Source: Zoroaster sp. YZ-2022 (taxonomy: Eukaryota; Echinodermata; Asteroidea; Forcipulatida; Zoroasteridae). Taken from it: a stretch of DNA of 64,000 nt. Below, one piece after another: positions 12,960-24,987 of this stretch. The position numbers and the translations under genes are program-made. The stretch spans positions 97,103,056 to 97,167,055 of the forward strand of contig CM055816.1 in the NCBI GenBank assembly GCA_029582265.1. The letters run 5' to 3'. The notes under the pieces were generated by a model. That model saw nothing but the letters and a program-made list of their open reading frames with translations, was not told where the DNA came from and made no database searches. The stretch's first letter is position 1; each line of letters starts with the position of its first letter.

Positions 12960-14320
12960 ATCGCTTTTCATTTGTTTTTCCCCGGGGGTACTGATGCTTG
13001 AAGGGGGACAGCTTGCCCCAACGATGCTCCACCCAATTTACTTTGTTACGCAATTTTTTCTGTGACGGCGGTAACTTCGTCCCCAAGTAGTCCAAAACAA
13101 AGTCGTCCCCGTGCGCCCAAATTTACGGGGGCCGGATCCCTTTTTTCGGACGGCCCTGCAAAAGCATTACGCGTTCGCCATCTTGTTGTTGGGTTAACCC
13201 CGCACCGGGGCCCCAGAATGCATCAGTCTGCACAAACGGCGGGTGTATTGCGTATGGACGGGGGGAATTTAAATTTTTAAATTGGGGACGAAACGCCCCC
13301 TTGGTCACCCAGATAAATGGGGGTCTTTGTAATCGCTTTCTCCAATTAATTTAAGAGGGGGGCCCTTTTTTTGGTTTTGGGGATAAATTTTCTGAAACCC
13401 TAATGCCAAGGAAATTTGACATCCTTTTTTACTTTTGAGTCGGCGCTCTGGCTGAAACCTTCTAGGGTTATAGAACCCCTTAAAGGAAACAATGTGCCAA
13501 AAATTTTGCCCCCCTTTTAGAAGTGCCCTTTGACGGTTTGAGCTTGTGACGTTTCCTCTCTGAAAAATCTTCAAAAGGGGGGAAAGTTTCTTCAATGGTT
13601 GAACTGTGATGATGATGTTGAAAAGAAGAAAATTTCAAAATTTTGTTTCAAACAGGGGGACATAGTTGAACGTGGTTGGATTTACGAGACCAAAGGCATT
13701 TTGAACTCAAAAAGTCCCAATGTCGTAAAAATGTCTTTTTCCTTCCCCCATTTGAACTTTAAGAAGCCAGAAGTGAGATTAACAAGAAAATACTTAGCTT
13801 TCCGCATCTAAAAATTTTCAACCGTGGGAAGGGGTATCAGAACAGTTTGGAGTTTGTTTTCGATATCAACGAAATTACTGCCATCTTTTTTCCCGGGCAA
13901 TTACTACTGGGGAAACAAAAGGTCGACCGGTTTGATGACTTGGTCCTCCAGATCTTTAATGTGCTTACGGGCCTCTTGGGGAAATTTTCCTGGTAAAAGC
14001 CCTACGGGATAGGAAAAGGTCATCGGGATTTCGGGTCAATTCGGGGCATGCCTTTTGAGCGCTGGGGAAAACGTCGGATTTTGTCGGGACATCCTCCGGG
14101 GGATCCTTTCTGAGGGGGTCGATCAGCAACGTCGAGTTGGATGGGGTTTTCGTCTGACGCGGTTTTTTTGAAAAGTCCCCCCCTGCAGATCGGGGTCTGG
14201 CGTTGAGTGAAGACGGAACTGGACACCAGCCAAACCATTCCTTCTAAAATTACCGTCGATGAGACAATTTACACGAATAGGTACTTTAAGTCTCGGACTT
14301 TTTCCAAAATCGCCCAAAAT
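12960..14320 (-). pseudogene. Gypsy reverse transcriptase and RNase H region
   Basis: RNase H is recognisable near 13120-13270 from PPFVQTDAFW and GLTQQQDGERV, which contain the conserved first catalytic Asp context (QTDA). The connection and thumb region lies near 13300-13600. The N-terminal fingers of reverse transcriptase lie near 14020-14240 (HPIQLDVAD region with PPQKG). The YxDD box cannot be placed with confidence in this noisy stretch. Together these enzymes copy the element RNA into DNA. Confidence 0.65.
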
Positions 14321-14544
14321 TTAACATTTTGCTCTTGCCCACCATGCTGTGATGAACGCCTTTAGAGATTTTGGGCGTTCGTTATGATTACTTTGCCCAG
14401 GCTTTCTAGCGGGTCTTCCCAAAGCGGGACCAACCTCCATTGGTGGAGAAAAATCTTGCCATCTGTATTTAACTGAATGCTGAAAACCAATTAACGGGCT
14501 CTTGTCGAAACCCCCCCTATTTTGTGCAGCATGCCCACCTAAAA

Positions 14545-14830
14545 TCACATTGGTCCCAAAAAGGAGGGTTGAGCGTCAACTTTGTCATACACTGCAAATT
14601 TTATCTCTTCACCGATACCCTTTGAGGAGGTATACCCCGATGAGGACATTCGACCGCCAGCGCCCTTAATGATGATATCGGTTTTTTCAAAACTTTTTTT
14701 TAAGTTCAGGATGACTAAAATGAAATCGTCTGAAAGGTGGTCACCCGGGAAACCCGTGTCAGGCCCAATCCTCCCTGAGACGACTTGTCTGTGGTACACT
14801 GTCCCACCCCGTTGTTCTTCATCTGGGTGA
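14545..14830 (-). pseudogene. Gypsy protease-like region
   Basis: A stretch reading IIIKGAGGRMSSSGYT...VYDKVDAQPSFLGPM has the flap and C-terminal layout of a retropepsin-type aspartic protease between gag and reverse transcriptase. The catalytic D-T/S-G cannot be confirmed here. The call rests mainly on position and weak similarity. Confidence 0.4.
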
Positions 14831-15900
14831 CATCCTGGGCTGGTTTGAAGAGATATTGATCACTAGCATGTGTGTCCTGTAGGGCTCTCCACTTGTGATA
14901 CCCTTTTTCCCACATCAACAGGTTGAACAGTTTAAACCCCTGCTGTCTCCTTGTTCCGTGGCAAATTGGTTTTGTCTCGGTGTTCACTCACAAAAAGTGG
15001 CCACCCACCGCAAGTGTAACATTCCCGCACTTGCTCATGGCGGGATGCGGCGGATTTATTTATATCCCAATCTGCATGGGGGGTCCCCGTCACTGAGGGC
15101 ACTCTAGGGGGACACGTTGACCAAAGGTGGGGTCCCCCACCTGATCCCTTTAATTTTTGTTTCATCATTTTTTCGTTCCCCCAATTTTCCACCGACATTT
15201 GGGTACGTAAAGAGGGCCCGTTTACCCCGTTTTTTTTCGTCTTTTTGGGGTTTTGGGTGTTTTGTCAGCCCGTAGCTGAGGATAGCTGGAACCCACTTCC
15301 CCACTTAAGAATTCCCCGTTGATGACCCAACCGTTTCTGAGTGTTTTGAAACTCATACAGCGAGGCTGCAAAGGCGTTGCCGGGCTGCGTTGTCATGGAG
15401 ACCAGACATGAATTTGGGTTTTCAGGAGCCCCGATCTTCTTAGGGGAACCCCCCTTTCCGCCGATGTCCTCTACATTTCAACAAGGGCTCGAGGGAAACT
15501 ACTGATTGAGTCCTCTGACCGCTGCCGTCTGAAAAAAAATTCCGGGGGGAGTGCAAAATCCTTTCCAAATTCGTCTAGTGTTCTGGGTGGCCTCCCCGCA
15601 GGGGGTTCCCCGGTTTTAAGTTTAGGGCCACGTCCCCAGTCAGCTTTTTTTGTGGACGACTTCCGGGAAAGACCCCTGCTTGGGGTCCTTTTAACCAGAA
15701 AAACCGATGTCCCCCAGTCCTCCCTGGGTCCATGTTTTGAACTGAACCAAAGGGACGCCTTAATTGGGAGCGGTGTAAGTCACTGATGCTGGGCCCGAGA
15801 GGGTTGGAAAGGGGCAAATCTGCCATCTGTATGCTGGATAGGGCCATGGGCTGATGGGTGTTTTGGGTTTAGCCCAGGTGGAATTGTCTGGATGAGGGGT
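14830..15900 (-). pseudogene. Gypsy gag region with zinc knuckle
   Basis: Near 15000-15045 the minus strand reads RECYTCGGWPLF, which matches the start of a CCHC zinc knuckle of a nucleocapsid protein (C-x2-C-x4-H-x4-C, here damaged). Upstream sequence to about 15900 is in the position of the capsid part of gag but shows no further motif. Short plus-strand frames in this GC-rich part are not considered genes. Confidence 0.55.
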
Positions 15901-16159
15901 TGGGTTTTATCCCCCCGTCGGTTGGTGAATTTGGGGGAAAAGGGGTACCTGCCCATGAAAGGTTTGGTTGGCCGGGGCGGGGGTTCGCCCCTGGGGTTCA
16001 AAATTCTCCTGGTTTGGTTTTAATTTTTAAAAAAAAATCAAAAAACCTCTGTCCCAAAAAAGAATAAAAAAAAAAGTTCAAAATTTAAAAAAAAATTTTT
16101 TTTTCCTACCCCGGGTTCTCCCCCAAAAAAAGAAAAAAAAATTTAAACCCGGAAAATGG

Positions 16160-17525
16160 TCCTTTTAGAAGACAGGGGTAGCCAAAAAAAACAGCAAAAC
16201 CCAAAATCGAAAGGGAAAAATCCGGGAAATTTTTTTAAAAAATTTGGGGAAAAAGGAAAATTTTTTACCTTCAAAAAACAAACGGTTTTTTAACTTCTCA
16301 AAAAAACCCTTTGACTAAATCCAAATTGCAATTAAAAAAGTTTTTAATAAAAACCCCAAAATAAGAAGGTTTAAAAAAGAAACCCCAAATTTTTAAAAAA
16401 GTTTCCAAAAATGAAAGTTAAGCGTAAAAAAAAATATAAAAACCCAAAACAGCACTAAAGGAAATACATTTAAAAACAAACATTCCAAATCAAAAAAAAT
16501 GCAAAAGAAAATTGATTAAGAATAAAGCTTTCTTGAAAAAAGAAAATATACCAAAATGAGCAAAGTTATATTTATCATGTACAAAATAATAAGGGATACT
16601 TATAAGACAACCAGCTCAAGGGGGTCCAAAAATTTTAAAAATCAAAGGAAGTGGCTGGGGTTTAAGTTGTCATAAACTCTCTCATAAATTTGAAGAATCT
16701 ACACTACCCTGGGCCATTAGGTATGCAAACCCTAAAATCATCTACAGAACAAAAAGTTGCACTAATGATGGTCACTGAACCATAAACAAAAAAGGGACTA
16801 TCTCATATGCCTAGGGAAACATTTGGTTACGGACGATAAAAAATGTCTAAACTAAACCCAGAAAATAATAGATAAAAAACAAAACCAAATGAGTTACAGA
16901 AAACTAGTCTTAAAAAAAACTTTTTATATACAAAAAATTCAGTTTTCCCAAAACATTGAAACTTTTTCCAATCTCTTAAAAAATGAACAAAACTACACTT
17001 GTAAATAAAATTTCAGAAACCAACCAAAAAAGGGAAATAACTGTTTCCCAAAATTTGAAATTTTATAAAAAAAAAAAAAATATTATTCCAGAATAAAACA
17101 ACCAACTTAAAAAAAGATAAAAACAAACTTTAAAATTTTCCAACCATAAAAAACTTTTTTAATCATCATAAATTAAATTTACTCATAACTTTAAACGTCC
17201 CAAAACTCAAGACAAATGCCAAAAGAGGATATATATTTTTTTTATAATGCAAATAATGGTAATTAAAAAAAAAACCCACCAAATTATTACAGTATGAGGG
17301 AGGGAGAAACGCTTCCGGATTGTTTACTCATGTTACCTGCTCACGACCACTTGCACAGGGGCCCGTGTCAGGGCAAAGGGAAAGGTCTGGTCTTTAACAA
17401 TTAACAAAATATATACAGTGAACTTTGGAAAAACAGGTGCCACCCCATATATTTCAAAAAAAATAAAACATATCATTCTGAAAGGGGACTCCCACTATAT
17501 ATAAAAAGGAATTTACCCTTAATTA
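16160..17525 (-). repeat. 5' LTR of the Gypsy element
   Basis: Matches the left LTR in order and spacing with about the divergence expected from noise plus age. On the element strand it is the promoter-bearing LTR. A stretch just inside it (about 16110-16130, TGGGGGAGAACCCGGG on the minus strand) is a possible primer binding site, not verifiable here. Confidence 0.7.
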
Positions 17526-17534
17526 CAATGGAAA

Positions 17535-19041
17535 AAAAGGTCAACAAATGGTTGCAATTGATTTGGGAGGGGGAAGGGGTAACCAAAAATAATCATGAAA
17601 CCAACAGAGAGTTAAAATAAATATTTTTTCATTGTGTAAATTTTTAAACACTATAAACTATTTGATTATTTCAAAGTCAACAATTTATGACAAATGGGAT
17701 CGATCTTAGGGTTTTAATTCTGTAGTATTGATCTACGACATTTTCCCCAAACATTTTAGAACCCCAAATGTAAAAAACAATGAATTTGTTTTTAAAATTT
17801 TTTACATTATTTTTAAAAAATTTGCAAGGGGTAAAAAAGACGTTTTTAAGCATGTCCTAAGGAGATGTTGATTACAGTGTCACACGTCAATTTATTTTAT
17901 TTTGTTATAAACTTTTTCCCGAAAGAAAAAAATATAAATTTATTTTTTTACAAGACTTAATACCAAAAGATAAACCCAAAGTTTTTATTTAAATCTAAAA
18001 TTTAAAGTTTTTTCCCTAAAAAAAAGGAAAAGGGGAACCAATTTTCAGATTTGATCCGGATATAATTATTTTAATTTTGTTTAAATTGGGGAAATTTTTA
18101 CTTTTGACAAAAAAATCTTCTGGGGGGGAATGGAAGATAGAAAGACGGAGCAAGCTTTCCAACTTTATCATGTAGAGGATAAGCTTGTTTTCAATGAGCC
18201 AATTAGCTGAAGGAAAAAAGGGGAAAAAATTTTTATGGTCTCCTGCTTCAGGGTTTTAGAACCCCACTGCCCCCAAAAAATTTAACCCACACTTCCCGCC
18301 TTTTTTTTGCAGCCGTTTTTTCCAGTTACTATAATGTAGTCCCTTCATCCAAATCAACTTTGTGACTTTATGCCTATAATAAGTTGAATAGGTTGATCTG
18401 GGTAAAAACCCTGGCAAACTATTTTCATAGAGTGATTTTTAATGTTGATTTATCATCTAGCATGGTTTTGGGAAAAAATTGTTGGGGTATGTCAATATTT
18501 AAAAAAAAAACATTGTGTTCCCAAATCACACTTGTTAATTTCTAATTTTCTGTTTAAAATTAGAACATTTTCCAGTTCAACAGCCCAAAATCTCAAAAAC
18601 TAAATGACCTATTAGAAAACAAAAAAACAATTGAATTCCTTACATTATAGTTGTGATTCTTGAGTTACCATAAATGCTTGCCAATGGTCTAATTAGTGGC
18701 ACACAAAGTAACGATTTTATTAATTTTAAAAGGTCATTTCTCATAGCTTCAATTTAATCTATAAGTTGACTTATATTTTATTTTTTCATAATCAAGAGGA
18801 GGTCATATATAAATTTCAAACCACATAATGTGACATATACTTACTGACCAAACAGGAAGTTCAAATTCAACACATTCTAACGCAAAATTGATATGTCTTT
18901 TGAATATGAAATTGATATTGTTATTATAAAAGATGCCAAACCCTTGGAAAATATGATATTGACATCATCAATGATAATTTGATTGAACCGGAAGTAGACT
19001 CGAACACCGTGTGTTTGTTCTAACAAACACTTAAGCTCTAG
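17535..19041. repeat. Segment C continuation and following non-coding repeat
   Basis: Segment C resumes after the LTR element (aacagagagttaaaataaat, tctgtagtattgat). From about 18120 it passes into the block that at 44470 and 63850 starts with tctgcggggggcag. The stretch ends with a hairpin, gtgtttgtt at 19011-19019 pairing with 19022-19030, followed by CTAG at 19038-19041, where segment A copy 2 begins. No gene seen. Confidence 0.65.
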
Positions 19042-20040
19042 TTTTTTTTTTACTTCTTCTCAGTGGCGACTGTCCGGCAACAAAGGCATCCTTGCAAAGC
19101 ATTTACAGCCTTCAAACTTAACACATGAACAGAACATAACAAGCAGACGAAACCGTTTTCTGTGACGTCATGATTACGTCATCAGGTGTCGAATTACGCT
19201 AAAAAGTAAAATATTTAAAACGTTTCATATACGTTGCATGAATAAATTAAACGTTGCATGAATAAATTAAAGATCGTTTTGCGCCGCAAAGGCGTACGAA
19301 ACCTGTTTACACGCTACAGCGTCGATCTCGATTTTAAGTAGATCATTGTAACCAAATATCGTGTACTACGATATTTGGTTACAATGGAGCTCATGTACAA
19401 TCAGATCGACTTTCCATAGTGTTGCCCGTGGATCGCCAATACGGTCATAAAGAGTAAGTATCTTTTGATAGGTTACTTTTTGATAGGTTACTTTAAGTTA
19501 CTTTTTGATAGGATTTCCTGTATTTATCTTCGTGTTTTATACAAGAAAACATTTTTAAGCTGTCCATTCGTCGTTGCATTGTGCCTGTTTAACTAACAAT
19601 AACATGGCTAACGTTAGTTAGGCCTACATGAACATACTTTGGACAGTAAACAACTAACAAAATATGAACAGATGTCACCAAAATGTATTTAGAATATAAA
19701 TAAGGATAGGAAAATTCAGTTAAGGTTATGGTAATTTTAGTAGACATTTTATGCTATATATTTTGTAATTTTTTTTTCCAAAATCTTCAGTTGTACAAAT
19801 TAAATAGGTAGCCAGTGATTGTTTATGCACTTTTTCCTTAATTTGAACCCTTCTCAGATACAAAACTTACATAGACAATTATTTCTCAGGAAAAATGCAC
19901 AATATTCATGACACAATACATGTACTTGTAGGTGTTGCTCTGAGGCCTCTCTCACTAGACATCTCTCACTATCACATGGAATTATAAGTATGTGAGTATG
20001 TGACTCAATTTCCTTAAATATTTTCTTTTGATGGTTTTTA
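19042..20040. repeat. Dispersed repeat segment A, copy 2, running into the gap
   Basis: Nearly identical in order to 7130-8150, including the nested hairpin (inner arms about 19347-19384) and the ggttacttttgatagg repeats. It stops at the run of N. Confidence 0.85.
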
Positions 20041-20540
20041 NNNNNNNNNNNNNNNNNNNNNNNNNNNNNNNNNNNNNNNNNNNNNNNNNNNNNNNNNNNN
20101 NNNNNNNNNNNNNNNNNNNNNNNNNNNNNNNNNNNNNNNNNNNNNNNNNNNNNNNNNNNNNNNNNNNNNNNNNNNNNNNNNNNNNNNNNNNNNNNNNNNN
20201 NNNNNNNNNNNNNNNNNNNNNNNNNNNNNNNNNNNNNNNNNNNNNNNNNNNNNNNNNNNNNNNNNNNNNNNNNNNNNNNNNNNNNNNNNNNNNNNNNNNN
20301 NNNNNNNNNNNNNNNNNNNNNNNNNNNNNNNNNNNNNNNNNNNNNNNNNNNNNNNNNNNNNNNNNNNNNNNNNNNNNNNNNNNNNNNNNNNNNNNNNNNN
20401 NNNNNNNNNNNNNNNNNNNNNNNNNNNNNNNNNNNNNNNNNNNNNNNNNNNNNNNNNNNNNNNNNNNNNNNNNNNNNNNNNNNNNNNNNNNNNNNNNNNN
20501 NNNNNNNNNNNNNNNNNNNNNNNNNNNNNNNNNNNNNNNN
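20041..20540. other. Assembly gap, 500 N
   Basis: Exactly 500 undetermined bases, the usual placeholder for a gap of unknown length. Any open frame drawn across it is an artefact. Confidence 0.99.
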
Positions 20541-23500
20541 CTTCTGGATGCTTATTTTGTAACTTTGTTTATGAATGGAGGTGCAGGGAGCCACCACCAC
20601 CTCACTTTCTTTTGTATTTGTATTCAACAGGTTGTTGTGTGAATATGTATACATGGTAAGTATGCAAAGTAGAGTTGTGTTAATTTGCATGGAATTGAGG
20701 AATGTTAAAGATTTTAGGGAGTGGTCAGGCAGACTCAACTAGATTCTTGAGAGAGAGGAACATATGTGTTGAGAGAGATTCAAATGTGAAGTGAAGTGCC
20801 TTATGGTTCACCAGTGTACGCGCGCGTGTTAAAACCCCGTGAGGTTGCTAAAAGGTGCCAATTTTACTTGCACAAACCAGAGGCAGATTTTTTTCAGGCT
20901 GTCCTTTGAGCAATTGGATGGAAGCAGGAGTTCAGCCTGAGCGGCGAGATCATAACTTAAGTTTGGAAACGTGGAGGAAAATTATCATCATGATGCGGGT
21001 ATTTATCCTCCTCTGAGATGGAGAGATGTTAATCTTCTCTAGTGAACATGGCAAACTAGAACAGTGTGTGTCAAAATCGGTGTGTCTCTGATGTTTGGAG
21101 ATGGAGAAGAAGGAAGGCAGGAGTAGCTGGCAGTATAACTTTGCACCAGTGTGGACTGGGTTGCAGAACCATTGCAGGTGAAGCGTAGTGGTGGCAAGCT
21201 ACGATAACGGGCAACAAAACTGTGGTAGTCCCTACAAGTTGCACCTGCCTGAGGACAGATTTAACCTTTGGATCAATTTCACGGTGGGCCAGCTTTATTT
21301 GTTTAATAATTTATACATTTCTTTTTGAAACGGAGTTGAGAGCGGATCGGAGGCTAGGTGCCAGACCGTTGTTCAGACCGAACGTTCAGATCCGAAATAT
21401 TAGTTATAATCCCGAGAGATTAACTTGGGATTGACTATATATTGGGGGTTGTGGACGTCACAAGATCAAGGCAATACTTAATCGAACTTATTGCTGAATT
21501 TCTAAATGCATCTGGGTTGGACTTTAATGCTTGCATTTATGGGATTGAAGTAAATTGATCTGGTATTAGTTGTTTTTAATTCAATAGATTTAACCTTATT
21601 GGAATTTGAGAACAATTGAGCGTGTACATAAGCCAGAAATGGGCAGATGACCCCAGAAGTTGTAAATAAATGTAAAGAAATTGTAAATACTAATTACTTT
21701 TGTCGAGGAGACTATCATTCATTATTAGTTTAACGTCTTCACTGCACAGTTGTCCCAGGCATTCGTGACAGTAACGGCGGATCATGTAACAGCCAATGCC
21801 CAGGCGTGGCGGAAGTTTCCTGTTTTTTTAGGCCTCCAACTGAAGGCTTGTTGTCTGGTGGCAACCTTGGTGGAGGCTCGAACAATCAGGTTGCGCGCTG
21901 TAAAGGTTGGCGCTTGGTGTCAAGCAACCAGTGCGATTTGGGCATTTGTCATACAGCCCTTGTTTATTAACAAGTCCATGGAGTTTTGGGGTTAGGTTTA
22001 TGTTTTACCTCCTCCAGCCCCTTTTCACCACCAGTTGGGATTGTTGTGCTGTTGGTTTGTGCAGTTCATGGACATATTAACTTCCCACTCTGGGTGCAGC
22101 AGTTCTGGGAATTAACAGTTACTGGGGTGTAAATTTCAATTAATATAAGATTTTAGTCCTCCAGTTATACATGTTAACAAGTTCATAGTGCTGGGATCTC
22201 CTCGCTAGTTCAGACCGCAGCTTCCTTGTAGGGACGCGAACACTTGGTTGATTCATATTAGGCTGATTCATATGATATGCTGTGTATTAGCATAATTACA
22301 GCACACATGCATTATACTGTTTGTTATTGTCAACATTTAAATGTATGTTTTAATAACTATCCCCATTGAAGAAAGCAGTCTGGGCATACAGAGTCTTGGG
22401 TACGCTGTATAGGTGGTCCCAGCTGGTTTTTCTGAGGTCCTAGGGTATCTCAGGGTGTGTGTTTGTTTGTCTTTATCAAATGCTGTTTAACAACCAAGCC
22501 GGTCATATAGTTGGTATTCCGGTGGTTGATGGTGTCGCAACCCTTTGAAGCCAAAAAGCTTGAAAGCTGTGGCTATGTGGCATTCAAATGACCGTAGTTG
22601 GTGCCATTTATAGAGTTTGAGTATAATAGCAATCGTTAGCCCAATCAACATGAAATATGAAAGACTAGCATTGCTAACTTTTATTATTTCATTTATCTGA
22701 TAGGTGGCATATTTATCCACTATTGGGGAGACAATCTTTGCAAACACCGTCAGGAGAATCCTTTGCCTGCACAATGACAAATGATCTTGCCCGACAATAT
22801 AATTGGGTAGGGAAGGTACCATGATACCCTGGCAAGCTTCGCTTGGTAAATGTAATACAAACGTAAGTAAACTTTGAACAATTTATTATGACTGATTATG
22901 ATGGTATACTAGTTTGAAATAATATTCAGCTTTGCATAGGAAAACGTCTGTAAAGTAGATGATTGGTAATTTTCAAGACATTTTATCTAAATTTTAATCT
23001 GAATGCCAGTACCAATCCTTCACAGAGATATTTCTTTCTGAAATACTTTCAAAATGTTTAAACAGAAAAAGGAAAATTAAATCTAGCATTTGTAGAGTCC
23101 ACAAATCACAGTGGCTTATTTTGATTTCAATATCAAAGCAAACCTGCTTGACATTGTTTTCAACCTAAATGTAAATTTCAAACTTTTTTATGTAGTGTTT
23201 TTACTGAAAACTATATAGAGGATGGGAATTTATACTATTCAAAAATCAAACAGATGTGCTTTCTCTAATTGTAACAAAGTGTGCACATTTCCTGTTCAAT
23301 TTAATTCAGGATCAGTTCGTAGAAATTCAGGAATGAGATCAGCTACAAATTCCGAGATTGACTCCATCATCAAAGACTGGTTGAGATATGCCAAGGACAG
23401 AGATGGTGGCAGAGCTAGACGAGCAGCAGCATGCTGCAACCATTGCTGTGCACATCCAATGTCAGTCAAGAATCAACAGAGGATTATAGCTCTAGTGATG

Positions 23501-24400
23501 AAAATAAAAAGCTTTCAGACATAACAAAGCCAAGGTCAAGCTCAGGTCATTGGTATAATGTTCTTTTAACTTCTGTCTTAATTGGTCGTTCTTGTAATTA
23601 TTTTTGATGAATGGTTAATTACATTTTGTTTGTTGTATTACTGTTTTGCGAAACCAAAAACAAATTATACTAACTGCCATGTGAGTTAATTTTGAATAGA
23701 TATCAAAGAACATAGAAAGTGTATATGATAAGCAATAAAGTGTACATTTTAAACTGATTAACTAATTTTTTATTCTTACATGCAATACTAAAATAGTTAA
23801 TTATTTCAACCTCGGCAAACCTCCCATATAGTGTAAAAAACTTTGTTTGTGCAGGGCTCCATACATTAGTATTTTGCACCTAGACTATGGGTTGTCTGGG
23901 AGTGTTGTGCCTATAGTTGATTTTTTAAACGTCACATAATATGTGACGTTTAAAAAAAACTGAAGCTCTATATGTAAAGTTTCAGATTTGTCTTTCTTCA
24001 TGCCATTACAGAATCTATAGTACTTTATAAATAACCACGTTTTGGTCTTTACTACGAGAGGATCAGAATAAGGATTTTTGAAAGTGCATTTGGTGACCAT
24101 TTTGTGTACAATTTGAAATGTCTGGCTGAACAATTCTTTATGATTGAATGCTGTATGTTTTATTGTAATTTTAAAGATATTAGTTTTGATGAATATTTTG
24201 CACACAGGTAAAGTAAACCAGAGGTTACTTTATTGTATTTTGAAACAAACTAGAAATTGGTTTTGTTTCGATATTAAAATTTCTTTTTTCCAGCCATATT
24301 TTCAAGTGGATAAAAAAAGTGATCTAATCTCTAAAGGATAATTGTTCTGGTATAATTGATACATTACCAGGTATAGAAAAATACGCCACAGATAATATAT
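20541..24400. other. Non-coding stretch without a convincing gene
   Basis: No recognisable coding domain was found. About 20765-21770 could be a solo LTR-like unit (a start near tgttgagaga, an end near gtgaca, aataaa near 21665), but no partner or clear target duplication was seen. A frame at 23300-23480 contains KDWLRYAKDRDGGRARR after a plausible splice acceptor (ttaattcag), which could be an isolated exon of unknown function. A perfect palindrome lies at 23921-23957. Confidence 0.45.
23921..23957. repeat. Perfect 37-bp palindrome
   Basis: Arms of 18 bp (ttttttaaacgtcacata and its exact reverse complement) meet around a single central base. It contains two copies of the ACGTCAC/GTGACGT motif back to back. 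Confidence 0.9.
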
Positions 24401-24985
24401 ATGTCTTGGGCCAACCACCCCCCGAGCACCCCAACCCCCACCCAATTAGAGGGACTTGGTCATTGGCCCAACGTCCAAATACTACAGTGGGCTCACAGTG
24501 GCCCGATACTTATGTTATAGATGGGCCAACGTCGATGGTGCTCATTGGCCCAACGTCCAAATACTACAGTGGGCTCACAGTGGCCCGATACTTATGTTAT
24601 AGATGAGCCAACGTTGATAGTGCTCATTCGCCCAACGTCCAAATACTACGGGTGGGCTCACAGTGGCCCGATACTTATGTTATAGATGGGCCAACGTCGA
24701 TGGTGCTCACTGGCTCAACGTCCAAATACTACAGTGGGCTTTGTTATGTACCGATACTTATGCCATAGATGGGCCAACGTCGATAGTGCTCATTGGCCCA
24801 ACGGTAATTTACAAATGTTGGCCCAGCGAAAAACAGACAGTTGGGACAACCACAACACTTAAGTTGGCCCAATGAGGTAGGGTAACATTGGCCCAAAAGT
24901 CTACCAACGGATGGGCCAACTGTGCGCCGATGAGCAGCTCCAAGCGGGGCCAACGTGGGCTGCCAACATTGGCCCAACGTGAGCT
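24400..24985. repeat. 82-bp tandem repeat rich in TTGGCCCAACGT
   Basis: The phrase actacagtgggctcacagtg recurs at 24481, 24563, 24645 (variant) and 24728 (partial), giving a period of 82-83 bp. Within units, the near-palindromic word ttggcccaacgt and its reverse complement appear repeatedly, continuing irregularly to about 24980. The array ends where the RAG1-like relic begins. Confidence 0.85.
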
Positions 24986-24987
24986 TG

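Larger units (their letters stand above)
9785..17530 (-). mobile_element. Ty3/Gypsy LTR retrotransposon, about 7.7 kb, in noisy sequence
   Basis: Two long direct repeats (about 9785-11160 and 16160-17525) flank a minus-strand gag-pol region. Recognisable in order from right to left are a CCHC zinc knuckle, a protease-like region, reverse transcriptase, RNase H, and integrase with its zinc-binding part and core. A purine-rich tract lies next to the left (3') LTR. The element interrupts repeat segment C, which gives an independent estimate of its borders. Reading frames are broken at very many places and the sequence is full of homopolymer runs. The conserved motifs are nevertheless visible, so much of the damage may be base-calling error rather than true decay. 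Confidence 0.8.

Noticed and set aside
12023..16001. Many short open frames on both strands in the GC-rich part
   Set aside because: The minus-strand pieces are fragments of one Gypsy gag-pol region. Plus-strand frames are shadows, and the stretch is noisy.
19854..20738. Open frames crossing the 500-N gap on both strands
   Set aside because: Undetermined bases contain no stop codons, so the frames are artefacts.
20765..21770. Solo LTR
   Set aside because: Possible TG...CA borders and a polyadenylation word were seen, but no second copy or matching flanking duplication is present in the window.
23222..23524. 100-codon open frame with KDWLRYAKDRDGG
   Set aside because: The middle part looks exon-like after a plausible acceptor, but there is no partner exon or family match, so it is only mentioned within the regional entry.
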